Translations under genes and position numbers: made by a program
Shown here: piece by piece, positions 1 through 11,878 of the stretch
Position numbering within the stretch: position 1 is the first letter of the stretch
Layout of the letters: every line of letters begins with the position of its first letter
The notes under the pieces: generated by a model
Databases searched by the model: none
The model's input: only the letters and a program-made list of their open reading frames with translations
Told to the model about the DNA's origin: nothing
Assembly: GCA_025331125.1 (NCBI GenBank)
Contig: JAOALB010000189.1
Location: 1-64,000 of the forward strand
DNA: 64,000 bases
Direction of reading: 5' to 3'
DNA from: Mycogone perniciosa
Taxonomy: Eukaryota > Ascomycota > Sordariomycetes > Hypocreales > Hypocreaceae

Positions 1-81
1 GAGCGGCTCGGCTAGATAACGGAGACTTCCGCGCCACCGGCAACGCTGTTTTCCATGATATTTTGGCTGCCATGCTTATCG

Positions 82-253
82 GTGAGTGAGAGTGGGTCAC
101 TCAAATGCAGCGGGCGGTAAGGACGAGAAAGCAGGAACACTGTGCGATATGCTTATGGCAGGCGGTGAATAAGAGTGGGGTTGCTCAAATGCAGTAGGCG
201 GTAAGAGCCAGGGAGCAGCGGAGTATACTGTGCAGGTACGCTTATGGCAGGCG
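82..253. repeat. Imperfect tandem repeat, two units of about 83 and 89 bp
   Basis: Unit 1 (82-164) and unit 2 (165-253) share GTGARTRAGAGTGGG at their start, then CTCAAATGCAG and GGCGGTAAG, and both end with GCTTATGGCAGGCG. They have diverged by substitutions and small indels. A partial match (ATGCTTATCG) lies just upstream at 72-81, so more units may exist to the left of the window. The repeat has normal GC content and no reading frame that I trust. Its function is unknown. Confidence 0.75.
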
Positions 254-1405
254 GTCACCAGACGAAATTTCCGTACGTTGTCACAGCAACAGTTCCTATC
301 AGGCGGCTCTTTGTCCATGCTGCGAACTGAGTACTAACTATTCCCTTGGTCTAAGCCGCCTCAGACGCAAGGTCCCTGTCATCTTTGGGTACTCTAATAT
401 CGCGACGAAGAAAACGAAACAAGTAAGCAAAGCATCACGGACAGTCACCAAGAGTTTTTGACGATAATTGTTTCAGGATAAGCCAGAGAGTGATATGCTG
501 CCGTGCTCGTTGATAAGTGCAGTTTCATCGCCTAATAGACTGTCCAAGCATCTGCTCATCCATCATATTCATTACCCAGTAGTGCCATCAATGGACTGCT
601 TCGAGAGAAACAGGCCCATTCCCCAAGTTGTAAGCAAGCATTCCACCTCGTTGATATCATCCTCATCACCCTTGTCCTCCGGCTATCCCCACTATTCCGC
701 ATCGTATCTTGAAGCGCCTCAAATCCCCCATCTAAACTGTAAACACTGCCATACCGCCCTCTTAAACGCACTAGAGCACTGCATTAGGAAATGGCCATTT
801 GTCATGGCTGGCACTGACAGTATGCCTGTATATCTGAAGTGGAGAGTTAATCTCTCCTGGCCTTCTCTTATCACCTAGCAATGTTATGCAGGGTGGCAAA
901 TGGCGCTGTGTGTTATGCTTTTCGCACATGGTGGCCCTGACCTTGCGGCGCTTGCATTCCGGAATACTGTTAGATGCACGGGAGTGGCTATTGCAGCATA
1001 ATGAGGTGATTGTATTGTTCGTCGTGCTTGGTTGACTGTCCTGTTCTTCTGATCAGGAAGCTTCTCCCCCTTCAGCCCCTTTTACTCATGTGAGTCATCT
1101 GTGTAATGTACACCCCGTTTCGGCATACGCCCCATATTGCATAAAGCAGTATCCAACAAATACCTTCATCATTATCATCCACCTCCCCCCACCCCTCTCC
1201 CTTTTTCACAATGGTCACCCTGAATGGAAGCTGATGAATGTGCTTTATGCTGCCCTCAGCAGCATCGCTAGGCTTGACGGCCGAAGGTCGTTAATACACC
1301 TAAAGGCACCTTTGCGAGTATCTAAACAGTCTGAGACAGGGGTCATATTGTCGTTTGTACGGTCCTTTTTGACTAGTTGTGCAATTCATCGCCTTACTTG
1401 AGCCA
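254..1405. other. Intergenic or uninterpreted stretch left of the Myb-like gene
   Basis: No gene can be supported here. Two overlapping open frames on opposite strands (468-878 plus, 136 codons; 556-771 minus, 71 codons) have no recognisable domain, no clear splice partners and compositions like translated non-coding DNA. The right end (about 1080-1400) is pyrimidine-rich and would hold the 3' untranslated region of the minus-strand gene ending at 1406. Confidence 0.4.
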
Positions 1406-2906
1406 CTACTTCCAGTTCATTTTCCGCCATTGTTGCTGGACTGCTGACGCTGTCCGATTAAGCTTCGAGGCAATCCATGATTCTGACTTATCCTCCATCT
1501 TCCATGCTCTTAACCGGCGTTTTTCTAGTGGGGTCCATGGACGTCGCTGGCCTGACATATTCCCGCTTCTGTCTCTGATGCTTAGGGAATCATCATTTTC
1601 ATCAATGTTAGAGATCGTATGGTCATCAGTTTGACTGAATTGCTGATCCATACAACTTGGAGAGTTGATGTTTGAAGCCTCTTTGCAACCGCCCTGAGGA
1701 GTTGTAGGTCGTCTGCGCAGATTATAACGCCCTTTCAAGATGTTGTGTTCAGGTTGGGTGTGACATGTATTGTCCTCGGACGGTGGACTTTGCAACAAGT
1801 ACAGGGCTTCGAGGAGGGCTGAACGAAAAATTGAGCATGACCCGCATTGACTGGCTTGGACCGTTGGAGGATTAATGGGGCCGCCATTTTGATCCATCGC
1901 TGAATGGATACGTTTGGGACAGTGGGCATGTGCATCCACGGCCAAGCTAATTTCGCCACAAGTGCCGTTGCTGCCGTCACGGTTGTGGCGGGTTGACGAT
2001 AGGTGATGACGAGAATCATCGTAAGCCACATCCACATTGTCAGCTGGTGTTGAGGCAACATTGCGGGTGCCTGGCTGGTGCAGCAAGGCGCCACATCCAG
2101 CAGTGGAAGATAATCTCGGTCGTTTCACTTCCGCTTGATTATTGACGTCGTCGTCATCCTGGCCATCACTCAGTAGTCGCTTCGTCTGCTCGGAAATAAT
2201 TGCAAAGCCTTGACGTTGAAAACCCTTATCATCACCAGGACGGTCCTCTGGAGAGGGACTCCCAAGAATTGTGACGGCAGAAGCGGATGTGCTTGAAGCT
2301 GGCGGGGAAAGTGAGGCATCATGATGAACTCCACACAAGTCAATGCCGTGAGTTTGGTCTGGCGATTGCATGACGGTGGCAGCTCCAGACTCAATGAACC
2401 CTGTTTGCTCCGCAACGTCATCGGCAACCTGCTGCCCTGTGGTAGAACCAAAAGTTGTTGTGGCAGGGGTTGGGTGAATTAGCATTGGAGACATTTTGTC
2501 AGCCTTTCTGTCCCTCATTTCTTCATCTATGATCTTGTCAGTCTCCCCTATCATACAAGTGTAGTAGGAAATAGCTACCTTGATTCTGGTCACCGTGTAG
2601 GATTGGTTCAACGGGCAAGGCAAACTGGTTGGCAGGAATGGATAAATCGCCCGCAAGGTCTTGGGCTACCTCGCCATCCGTATTGGAACCGGAGCACTGG
2701 TCCATGGAGTGAAAGAAGGATGGCATGCCATCTGGGTAATCAAGACTGAAGTCTTCCATAATATATTGAGAAGACAGGTTGTTACTGCAAGCTTCCAATG
2801 ATGTGAGATCATGTTCATGCGTCTTTGGTGCAGGAGCCGTTTGTTTTGGCTTGAGCGGCCTTTGTGACTTAGGAATATATGTTTTGAATCTAAGGGGGGC
2901 AGCCAT
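1406..2906 (-). CDS. Myb/SANT-like domain protein, two exons
   Basis: Proposed join: exon 1 2906-2579, intron 2578-2527 (52 nt), exon 2 2526-1406, giving 482 residues. The intron has donor GTAGCT, branch CTGAC ten bases before acceptor CATAG, and keeps the frame (phase 1). The C-terminus (about 437-482) looks like a Myb/SANT helix-turn-helix, with tryptophans at about 440, 460 and 476 and a motif ending in QQQWRKMNWK. A basic KRPR at about 244-247 could be a nuclear localisation signal. The rest is low-complexity, rich in Ser, Thr, Pro, Asp and Gln, with no other domain that I recognise. From the family, DNA binding in the nucleus, perhaps as a regulator, is likely; the target is unknown. The start Met is the first in the open exon 1 frame. 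An alternative 46-nt intron (donor GTGACC, acceptor GATAG) also keeps frame, so a few residues at the junction are uncertain. Confidence 0.7.
2527..2578 (-). other. Predicted 52-nt intron of the Myb-like gene
   Basis: On the minus strand it begins CAAG|GTAGCT and ends CTGAC(5 nt)CATAG. Removing it fuses the two long open frames, which otherwise overlap out of phase. RNA reads would settle the choice between this and the 46-nt alternative. Confidence 0.6.
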
Positions 2907-4904
2907 GGTGGATAAGGGCAGGAATATTGAGTATATTATAATCGAGTATGGAAAAGAAGAAATGGGAGATAGCTCTTCCTATTTATCCAAGAGTCGACCT
3001 CTCCTCTCGGAGTTGCCAGCGGGGCTGTGAACAGACGTCAACATTGCCAAGTCTCCTCTGAAAGTCCCCGGCCGAGAGGAGAAAGCTGCTCACCCCTCCG
3101 CTCTTCCGTCCTACACAGATACCTGTGATGATTTCTCTTTCATTTCATTGCGGCTACGACCACTTGCGCGTTCCGTTTGGTCTCAAATCTAGATCAAGAC
3201 GTAGAACCCGGTCTCAGCGTGGCGGAGCTCGCAGCTACACGGCCAGGCCGAACCGGTGAAACGAGAGCTTCAGGCCGAGCAACTTAAGCGGGTCTGTTTG
3301 GAAACGCTGAGTTGCTCAGATCACCATTGGCCAACCCTTAGAACATGGATACACATTCATGCTGTTGGCCCAAAACCCCTGGACCGAGCACCTCACAGCG
3401 TCTTCGTAATAGACCAATACATGATGTCGCATGCGGTGGGTTTATCCATAGAAGGCCCGACTTGGCCATTCTCACACCGAGGGGTCTGTACTAGCATCAC
3501 ACCTCCTTTCCGCCAGGTCAACGGTCCGAAGAGGTATATCCGCTCAAGCTGACGAGCTGTGCTGGAAGGATTAAGATGGATAATCGCGTAGATAGTTGCT
3601 AGCCTGCAAACGACGGAGATCGGCATGGTGTTTTTTTGCCCCCTTCAACCCCTCGATATATATTCTTGTGTCTTAGGCGTGAGGTGCTGCGAAGTTGCCA
3701 TGGCCAGCAGGATTCAGGAGTTGATGCGGCCCCCCCACGCTCCTTCCATTTTTTCGAGGCCAAGTCTATGTCTTGTGAACTAATGGGCGGAGGGCGGAGG
3801 GCGGAGCTGATGACCACGACCTCAGGGCCCAACGCCGGCTACTCCGGGCTCATGCTCTGTTCGGGCAGCACTTCACCTACCATCGCCCTGTCCTTGGTCA
3901 TCTCATGATGCTAGATGAATGGCTTGAGCTAGAGGCTGTATAACGGTCAGGATGATGCTCCATTCTTTGCGTAATCGGAATCGTCTTCAGCGTGGCCATG
4001 CATTCGATATCGGGCAGGTTAAGGGTTGCGCCATTCATTGGTTGAATCAGCGCGGACTAAGATCCATGGGCCCAAGGAAAATAGCGCAAAGGGAGGTTTG
4101 TGTGTTTCCCCTGAGTCAACTAGGGAAATGGTGAGTTAGGTCTGGCCAATTGTTGGGCATGGGGACGTCAAGTCCGCATCAAGTGGTTGATTGCCTTCCA
4201 GGATGGACACTCAGAGTGTCCGTAAGCTAGAGTGCCGCTCCATTTGTGACAATGTTAATTTCCCACAACGGGCACTGCCTCGCCCTCATTCCCCTCTGTA
4301 AGTCAAATTCACACCACGGAGACCTGCTGAGAACTTGGTGGAGCATTAAGTCTTGTGACAAGAAGGCAGATACGACGTCAACGCCACTGCATGATGCCAG
4401 CGTCCGTGTCCATCCATTTTTTCCGTACAAGGACATTCCTTGTGATAAAATTTTGCCTTTCTGGGTAATTTTGAATAAGTCGTCGAGGGCCATCCACCCC
4501 ATCAGCTGCGGTCTTTCCGCTTATGACAAGACGTGGATAAAGGTCGATGGGGGAGAGTTGGTCTCATGAGATCAAGTAAGTGTCCGGGACGTACACCAAT
4601 TTCAGGGTACTGTCATGGTAAAGAGAACACAATTAAAGCGCTGGATCAAGTGCAGGTGTAATCATGTTTCTTGTCTGTTGTAAAAATCCATAATGAAGTT
4701 GCGAGACGTGTAGTTAGGTTAATCACATGGGAGCGGGAACAAAAGGGAGGAAACAATGACATGAGAGGTACATGGCAAGAGAGGGGAGGGCGGGTCTTTT
4801 TATGGCCGACACAAAAGCAGCGAGGGATGGAGAGGCCGAAAATTTCCCGATGAGGCAACTGCCAAATATAGTGGGCCAAGACCACAATTTCCGGATACAA
4901 ACAA
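2907..4904. other. Intergenic region, normal GC, no supported gene
   Basis: This holds the probable promoter of the Myb-like gene (upstream of 2906), including a stretch rich in CT/CCTC around 3050-3110. Short open frames (3256-3552, 3636-3908, 4246-4569 plus; 3599-3832, 4227-4502 minus) overlap one another on opposite strands and show no domain, so I leave them out. A three-fold perfect repeat of GGGCGGA lies at 3785-3805. From about 4905 the base composition drops abruptly to AT-rich. Confidence 0.45.
3785..3805. repeat. Three perfect 7-bp tandem units (GGGCGGA)
   Basis: Three head-to-tail GGGCGGA units are read directly at 3785-3791, 3792-3798 and 3799-3805. It is a simple GC-rich microsatellite in intergenic DNA, with no function inferred. 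Confidence 0.85.
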
Positions 4905-7900
4905 GCCGTCTAAACTTTTACCTTACCTATTTATTAAAGCTTTATTTAAAGTAAATAATTAAATAAAAAAGTAAAGTTAAATTTAACTTTTTTAAAATAA
5001 AGAAATCTCTTTAAAAGTTTTTTTATTTATAATAAGTGTATTAATAAAGTTAGCTATATTAGGGAATTAATAATAGCTTTTTGTAGCAGGATCTTTTATA
5101 ATTAAAGAATAAAATAAAGAAAAGAAGAAAAGAAAAAGTAAATAAATTATCAAGAATTACTTTAAAAAAGCAGTAATTTATACATAATAAGGGAAATTAC
5201 TTTATATACTAAACTATATATTTATACCTATAAAAAGATAAAAGGCAGTATTACATTTTTTTTCCTTTTCCTTTATTTATTAAAAACCTATTTTATATTA
5301 GTTTAAATATTGCCTTTAATTTAAATTCTATTCTGCAATTATTTCATTTTACTTAATCCTTTTTCCTTTTTACTATAATATTTTATTTAAAGAGAGACCT
5401 ATACTTTTTTACTTTATTTTTTTAATTTATAGAAAATAAACTATAAACGTTTCTCTTTTATTATATTATATAAATATCTTTTAACTGTATTAGTAATTTC
5501 TTTAAGCTAAATAAATAAAACCTTATTAATAGTTTACTTATAAGTTTATATACTTATTAATGAATATAAATCTACTTTTAATTTAATTAATATATTAATA
5601 GTTACCTATCGCTGCTTATTAATAAATTAATTATTTTAAGTATTTTATACTAGAATAAACTCTTTTAAATATTCAATACTAAAAAGCCTATATTGTTTTT
5701 TTATAGTATTAATATATATAACTTTTTATATAACCTTTCCTATAAAAATTAAACAGTAAACTTTAACTTAAATATAATACTTTATATAATAGTAACAAGA
5801 TTACTAGTAATAAAAGCTGCTTAAATAATGACTTTAATACTTTAAAATATATTTAAAGGTATAGCTGCTATTAATTAAATAATACTTTAAACTTTTAAAG
5901 TCTTTAATAAACTACAGTATCTTTAAAACCTTATAAAAAAGGAAAAGTCTTTATAGGGTTTATTTATTTTCTTTAATATTAATATATTTATATTTTCAAT
6001 AAATATAAATACCTTTACTACTTTAACTTTAATACATATAGCTATTAAAATGTATTTTAAGTTATATATTAAATATTAATAATAAATATATTTACTATTA
6101 TAAACTTTAAAGTAAAGGTAAAGGATATTTTATTTCTTTTAATTAAATACTATTTAATTAAATTTAATTAGAGTTAATAAATACCTTTAAAGATAATTTA
6201 TAGAAAGAATATGGTAAGATTAATAAATAATATTTAATAGATTTTAAAGTATTAGTAAATAACTTTATAAAGGAAAACTATTTAATTCACTATAATAATA
6301 GTTTTTTTAATAGTTATTTATTCTTTTAGTAATATATAAATACATTAAAATATAATTTTTATAATTGATTTTTAAGACTTAACTTTTAACTTTAATTATA
6401 TTTACGCCTAATATTATCTAATTTAACTAGCTATAGTAAAAAAAAAAGAAAATATTCTTTTTAACTTTATAGACTATATTACTAGTAAAGAAATGAAAGA
6501 ATACTATTAACTTAACTGTTTAAATAATATTTATAATAAAGGTAATAGTACAATTAATAATTGAGAGTAAGTCTATATATTTCTCGGTAATACTATAATT
6601 TATAAAACCTTTATTAACTGTATTAATATTATTAAAAAGTTTAAAAAGTTTAAAAAAAGATTTAACCTTTTTTAAACAAAATAATAATTCTTTTACTAAA
6701 TTAAAAGATAATTAAAATTAGAAAAAAAGAAAATGTTTTAAAGGTAATTAAAAAGCTTAATTAAAAGGCAATTAAAAAGAATAAAAAAAGCTTTATAAAA
6801 CTAGGTAAAAGAGAATAAGCTATAATAATAGCTTTGATGTCAGTAATAGAGAAACTAATACTTTAATATCCTTAAATTTAGCAAATTGTAGCTTTAAGTA
6901 TATACTGCAGTTTAACCCTATTAAAATTAGTATATATGTCTACTTAAAATAATATTTAAAAGTAAATTTATATATTTATTTAATTAATAAGGTAATTAAT
7001 AAAATAAATCAATAATAGTTTAATTTATTTAAGAATATACATAAATTACTAAAATAAAATTATTTAACTATAGTAGTTTTAATATAAAGAGGATAGTTTA
7101 ATATAAATTCAATATAAGGATATTAATAGTATATATAATAGTAATTCTATTTTTAGTTTTCCTTTCTTTATAATACATTGTTTTTATTATTTCATTATAT
7201 TATTAATATTTATTTTAAGGAATTATTATATTAATATTAAAAGGATTAATAAAATAAATATTCTATTAAAGCTTACTCCTTTTATTTATAAATACTTATA
7301 GGGAAGGTTTTATTCAAGGTAATTAATACATTTAATATATTTATACTCCTTTTTATTAATCTATTTAAAGAAAGTTAATTATTTATTTAAATAACTATTA
7401 AATTAAAGATATATAAAGCTATAAAAATAAATAAATACATTTAATTTCATAATAATTAATTTATTTTCTCTTTTAATATATAACTTTACTTATAGTTCTA
7501 TAGCTATTAAAGTATAAAAGATTTATTATTAATTGCTTTAATCTATAAATATTATAATTAAATAATTTACATTATCGTTTAGTCTTTATATTACCTAACG
7601 ACAGCTTTATAGTTCTATTAAAAGCGTAGTTCCTGCGCTTTACTTAGGTTATGATTTGTATATATATATATATATTTAAAGTACCAATTCCCCTTTAAGA
7701 GATTCTATAAAAATATACTTTTAAAATATAAAGTTAAAAACTTATTGAGCTATTAAATATATATTAAAGTATTTAAATTTAAACTTTAATAAAAGTATTT
7801 ATATAAAGGGTAATTACAATTTAATATAATAATGAAGTATTAAACGCTTGAAAAAGGTTAATTAAATATAAAGTCTATACTAGTATTAAAGTTAATATTA

Positions 7901-8920
7901 TAAAAGGGGGCGCAGTTTATGAAAAGATTAAAAGCTTTAAAGCTTTTATAACATTATATAAACTAGAATATATATATAAAAGTAATTATAATTTTTAAAG
8001 ATATAAAACTTTAAAGACTAGTAAATTACTACTGCTATATTTGACAATTAGTTTCTAGTTTATTACTTATTTATTAATATTTATTCCTCCTTTAAATAAC
8101 TGCTTTTTAATCTCCTTTACTTTTCCTTAAAGGTATAGCCCCTTACCTATTTTATCTGCCTTAAAAAGGGTCTCTAAAACCTTTCCTATAAAGTATATAT
8201 GAATTAAAAGAAAATATAAAGTTAATTTAAAAGTTTATTATTCCTTAAAAATATATAGTTACTTTGAATATTTATGTAAAAATATATAGGCCTTTCAAAA
8301 CTATAAGTAACCCTTTTAGAAAATATACTTATAAAAACAATATAAATAATAACTAGTTTAATAATAAAGTGATACTATAAACTAAAACTAATTAAGAAGG
8401 ATTTTACTTATATTAAACTTAATATTATAATTCCCTATATCCTTTAAATTAACTAATATACATATATATATTCACTATTATATATAAACCTTAAGTTTAT
8501 ATATATATATATATACTATTACTCTATAAATTAATATATATAGTTGAATAATTTCTTTATTTTATACTTTTTGTATTATAAAGTTGTTTAAATAAAGATC
8601 TAGTTAAAGGACTTTATAATTAATTATATATATATTTTATAATATTATAATTAAAAATAAATATAAAATTCGCTACCTATATATATAGTTTTATATTAAG
8701 CTTTAGGCTAAAATAAATCTTCTTTGTTATTCAAACTTTTATTTTAGTTTTTTCTTTTAAATAGAAACTTAAAAACAAAATAATTGAGTAAAGAAATATA
8801 AAGGAAAGGAAAGTATAATGAAGAAAAAGGAAAATAAAGGCAGGTATAAGTTCAAAAGGTGAAGAGAGTAGAGAAAGGTATAGGGCTATGGGGGCTTAAA
8901 TCCCTTAGTTTAGGGGGAAG
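4905..8920 (+). mobile_element. AT-rich, RIP-degraded LTR retrotransposon interior, truncated at left
   Basis: Composition changes sharply at about 4905 and stays AT-rich to about 8850, with no open frame of useful length. The right end has a polypurine tract (TAGGGGGAAG, 8911-8920) immediately followed by TGTTATAACC, the usual order of polypurine tract then 3' LTR in a plus-strand Gypsy-type element. I see no matching 5' LTR at the left edge. I could not locate reverse transcriptase codons in it, so the superfamily is inferred from the LTR start alone. A separate LTR is nested inside at 7311-7700. Confidence 0.55.
7311..7700. repeat. LTR copy (family C), probably a solo LTR nested in the degraded element
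   Basis: About 390 bp align along their whole length with 43630-44024, for example shared CTTTATATTACCTAACGACAG versus CCTATATTACCTAACTACAG, the TTCCTGCGCT/TTCCCGCGCT segment and the end CCAATTCCCC. Its flanks GGTTT (7306-7310) and GATTC (7701-7705) differ only by one G/A and one T/C change, so an original 5-bp duplication GGTTC mutated by RIP is plausible. Strand is unsure: reversed, the better copy would start TGTTAAGGGGGAATTGG, a Copia-like LTR start. Confidence 0.6.
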
Positions 8921-9007
8921 TGTTATAACCTTTGTTTTTTTGGGTCCTAGAGTAGGACCCAGCAGCCAGCCAACTAGCCTTTTTAACCCTGAACGCCGCT
9001 TCTGCAA
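8921..9007 (+). repeat. Truncated 3' LTR start abutting the deacetylase stop codon
   Basis: It starts TGTTATAACC directly after a polypurine tract. It is much less AT-mutated than the DNA to its left and runs up to the stop codon of the deacetylase gene at 9008. It contains a perfect 8-bp stem hairpin, GGGTCCTA-GAG-TAGGACCC (8942-8960). Because the gene is on the minus strand, this stretch must serve as its 3' untranslated region. The LTR's right end is not identifiable. Confidence 0.5.
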
Positions 9008-11391
9008 TTACAGCGGCGGTGCGTTCGGATCCTCCATACACTGATCAACTCGCATGATCTGCTTACCGGTAGCCTTGGCCAGCCTGATAAACTCGGGGAA
9101 GTAGTTGACTGTCGAGTTGTATGAAAAGTGCATGACGACCAGATTGCCCCCCTTTGCAACATCGGACTTAAAGGCGTCAACTTGTTTCTCCGGCGTGCTT
9201 GTCTGGGCCCACATCCAATCCTGGACATCGACACTCCAGTTGATGAGATAAGCCTTCTCCGACCCCGAGGCAACCACCCAGCGCTGACGCATACGCGCGC
9301 CTTCGACCCCGAAAGGTGGGCGGAAATATTTTGATTTCTCGCCAAAGATGTTGGTCATTACCCTGTAATTCTCGTTGTACTCCCAGTCGATGCTATTGGT
9401 CCTTGGGAGCCCCTCCATCCTTGGGTGCGTGTAGGAATGCAGCGCAATTTGGTGGCCCTCGCTCTTCAACTGTTTGTAGAAGCTGGCCATGCCTGTGGAG
9501 TTGTTTTCGAGCACTGCACCGACGGCGAAAAAGGTCACCTTGATGCCCGCATCGCGGACGATCTGCGCCAGCCTGGCGGCGTACTTTGGGTTGCCGTCGT
9601 CGATACCGAATGCAAATGAGTTGGGCCGCGTGCAGGCAAAGACGAGGGTACCCGAGGGCAACTTCCGGGGTATGCTCACGCCCGAGGGGAGAGAGGGGAC
9701 AATCTCAACCTTGGTCAGGACCACGGCCTCAGTGCTGTAGACGCCCCTGATAGCGACGCTACTAACACGCTGCAGGTTGATATTGAAGTGCGAAATGGGT
9801 ATGTAGATACCGTTACCCGTCACATACCGGCCGGCCTCGAGGCTGTCCCTTGTCTCGGGATATGGTGCCACACCTTCGTTGCACTGCGAATTGTGCTGCT
9901 GCAACGAGACGGAGAATTTAGTGTGGCCCGAGTAGGCGATGTGCAAGTACGACCCGCTGTATCTGCGCAAGTCTCGACAACCGCCGCTGATTTGTGTGGT
10001 GAAGGCGTAGTCAGGACCTGGGGCAACGAGAGTGACGCGGTTGGGGCCCCAGGTAAGGCTCATCTCATCGCCGCCATGCCAGAATCCAAGCGAGTTCTTG
10101 TTTGGGTTGCTAAAGGTATCGATCACAAACCCTGAGACTGTAGCGGCTGGTGCCTTGACGGTTTCTGTTGGTGCTGTTGGGCTGGTGGTCGTGGGCACTA
10201 CCCAGCTACTCGGTCTACTCCCGCAGTAGAGTGCCAGTGGGCCCAAGGTGACCGGGTGGTTGGGCGCCGAGAGCACCGTCGATCTCAGCTTGGCCAGGTT
10301 GAGTCCACTGAACTTTGACCAGGGGAAGCTGTATAGTTTCTCGGTTCCGTCGAATGTCCAGCCCAGTTGGGTCGTTGTCTGGGATGACCACGCCGTCGCC
10401 GCGCCATCGCACGTCGTCTTGGAAGACAGCTCGATTTTGAACTTCGTTCCGGACGGAGCCTTGATCCGGAGCGATATACCACCATACTTTGTGGCATCTA
10501 CACATCCGACCTGGGTGAAGAAGAGCGAAGAAGTGGATGTTGGCGTAAGTGTCAGGTGGTTGTTGTTGACGACCAACGATTGCATCGTCCCGTCATCACC
10601 AGTCGGCAGTAGGAGTGCGTTGTATTTTAGGAAGCTAAGGCGCGACTGCGACGCCCAGTCATCCACCAGGAGCGGCGAGCACGCCCGGGGGGGAGTGGCC
10701 TGGGTAGGCGTAGTGGCTAGGTCACATGATTAGTACCAGGCAAGTGAGGACCGAGTAAACACCACCGACTCGCACTCACTGGTAGAGGTTGTTGGCCTCT
10801 GGGCACAGACAAACAAGACCTTGTCCAATTGCCATTGCTGGGTAGACGAAAAGGACTTGATGATAATGGAGAGGGCTGCGTTGAGGTTCGCCCCGGCAAA
10901 GCTACTAAGTGGGATGCGGAGTGTCTGCCAGCCGCCGGTAAGGCTGGTGACCCGGAAAGACGTTTTCGTATTGGTCGTTGCCGAACAGCTCGAGGCCCAC
11001 TTGAATTCGGCTGTAAAGGCCGCGCCCGACACGGGTGCCTTGATGTCAAGCTGTACGTGCGTGTACGAGTCGGTCTGCAGCGCCTGGCAGGGGAACGTCT
11101 CGTAATAGTAAGCTCCGCTCTTGGGGGTGAAGCTGAGGATCCCACCGGACGCGGAGATGCTGGCCATGCTGGCATCGTCTGAAGGTGGTTAACTGAAGTG
11201 CTGAAAGACTATCCCAAAAACAGGGTATTGGGGGTCCTACCTGACGTCCACGAACCGAGGTTGTTTCGGTTTGTTGAGAACGAGTTGGACAAGTCATCCA
11301 CTAGGAGGTCGGAGGTGCACGCAGCAGCAGCAGCGATTGAGCCGTAGGCCGCCGCCAATAGGTACTGCGTCTTGAAGTTCACCATTTTCAC
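9008..11391 (-). CDS. Secreted polysaccharide (chitin-type) deacetylase, CE4/NodB domain with three N-terminal repeats
   Basis: Join: 11391-11241, 11178-10780, 10716-9008, giving 752 residues. Introns of 62 and 63 nt have clean sites (GTAGGA...TTCAG; GTGAGT...TACTAAT...CTAG) and keep frame. Residues 1-24 form a signal peptide ending in an Ala run. Three similar segments follow (about 25-180, 195-350, 378-525), opening with variants of LLVDDL/LLVDDW/FVIDTF and, in the first two, ending in FVCAQRP or LYCGSRP; they look like beta-sandwich carbohydrate-binding or galactose-binding-like modules. Thr/Pro-rich linkers separate them (about 180-194, 358-372). The C-terminal NodB domain (about 545-740) has the metal and catalytic motifs: GIDDG with D556/D557, HSYTH with H610/H614, RPPFG at 649, DVQDW at 680-684 and VMHF with H713. 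It should remove N-acetyl groups from chitin or a related cell-wall glycan, outside the cell. The exact substrate cannot be told. Confidence 0.93.
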
Positions 11392-11515
11392 CAGGCTCTG
11401 CTCTCAGCGTTCAACCTAACGAACTCGATATAGAGGAATAGGGGACCTCGGCAAAACGTTATCTAATCGATGAGACGATAGATGCAAAGCGCGGCGACTG
11501 GTGGAATACCTCTAT

Positions 11516-11523
11516 CTTATATA
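11516..11523 (-). promoter_or_regulatory. Possible TATA box of the deacetylase gene
   Basis: The minus strand reads TATATAAG about 125 bases upstream of the start codon at 11391, at the edge of the normal-GC promoter before the sequence turns AT-rich. Position and sequence fit a fungal core promoter, but the AT-rich surroundings make chance matches easy. Confidence 0.35.
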
Positions 11524-11878
11524 TGAGTGAGAGCAGAACAGACATTTGAAATAAAGGTGCACCAGGCTTTTAGCAATAAAAGCCTATATCCTACAGTTTA
11601 GCCCAAAAACCCTTAGGCAAAGAGTAATACGAAGTACAAGTAAAGTAAATGAACCTTACTATTAATATAGAAATAGCCTATATAATATATAAAAATGTTC
11701 CAAACTTTCAATTGTATTATACATTTAACTTTTATATTAATTAATAATCTAGTAAAATACAGATTAATATAAGTAATACCAACTAACTAAAACAAAACCT
11801 ATATATAAAGTATGATTCAGCTATCCCTTTTATTAAGCTTAAATAAAAGCATTAATTTAGCTTGGTTGAATCTTTACT

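Noticed and set aside
468..878. 136-codon plus-strand open frame
   Set aside because: It has no domain and no splice context, and an equally plausible minus-strand frame (556-771) overlaps it. The residue make-up looks like translated non-coding DNA.
3256..4569. Several open frames of 90-107 codons on both strands
   Set aside because: They overlap one another on opposite strands and have no recognisable motif or intron structure linking them.
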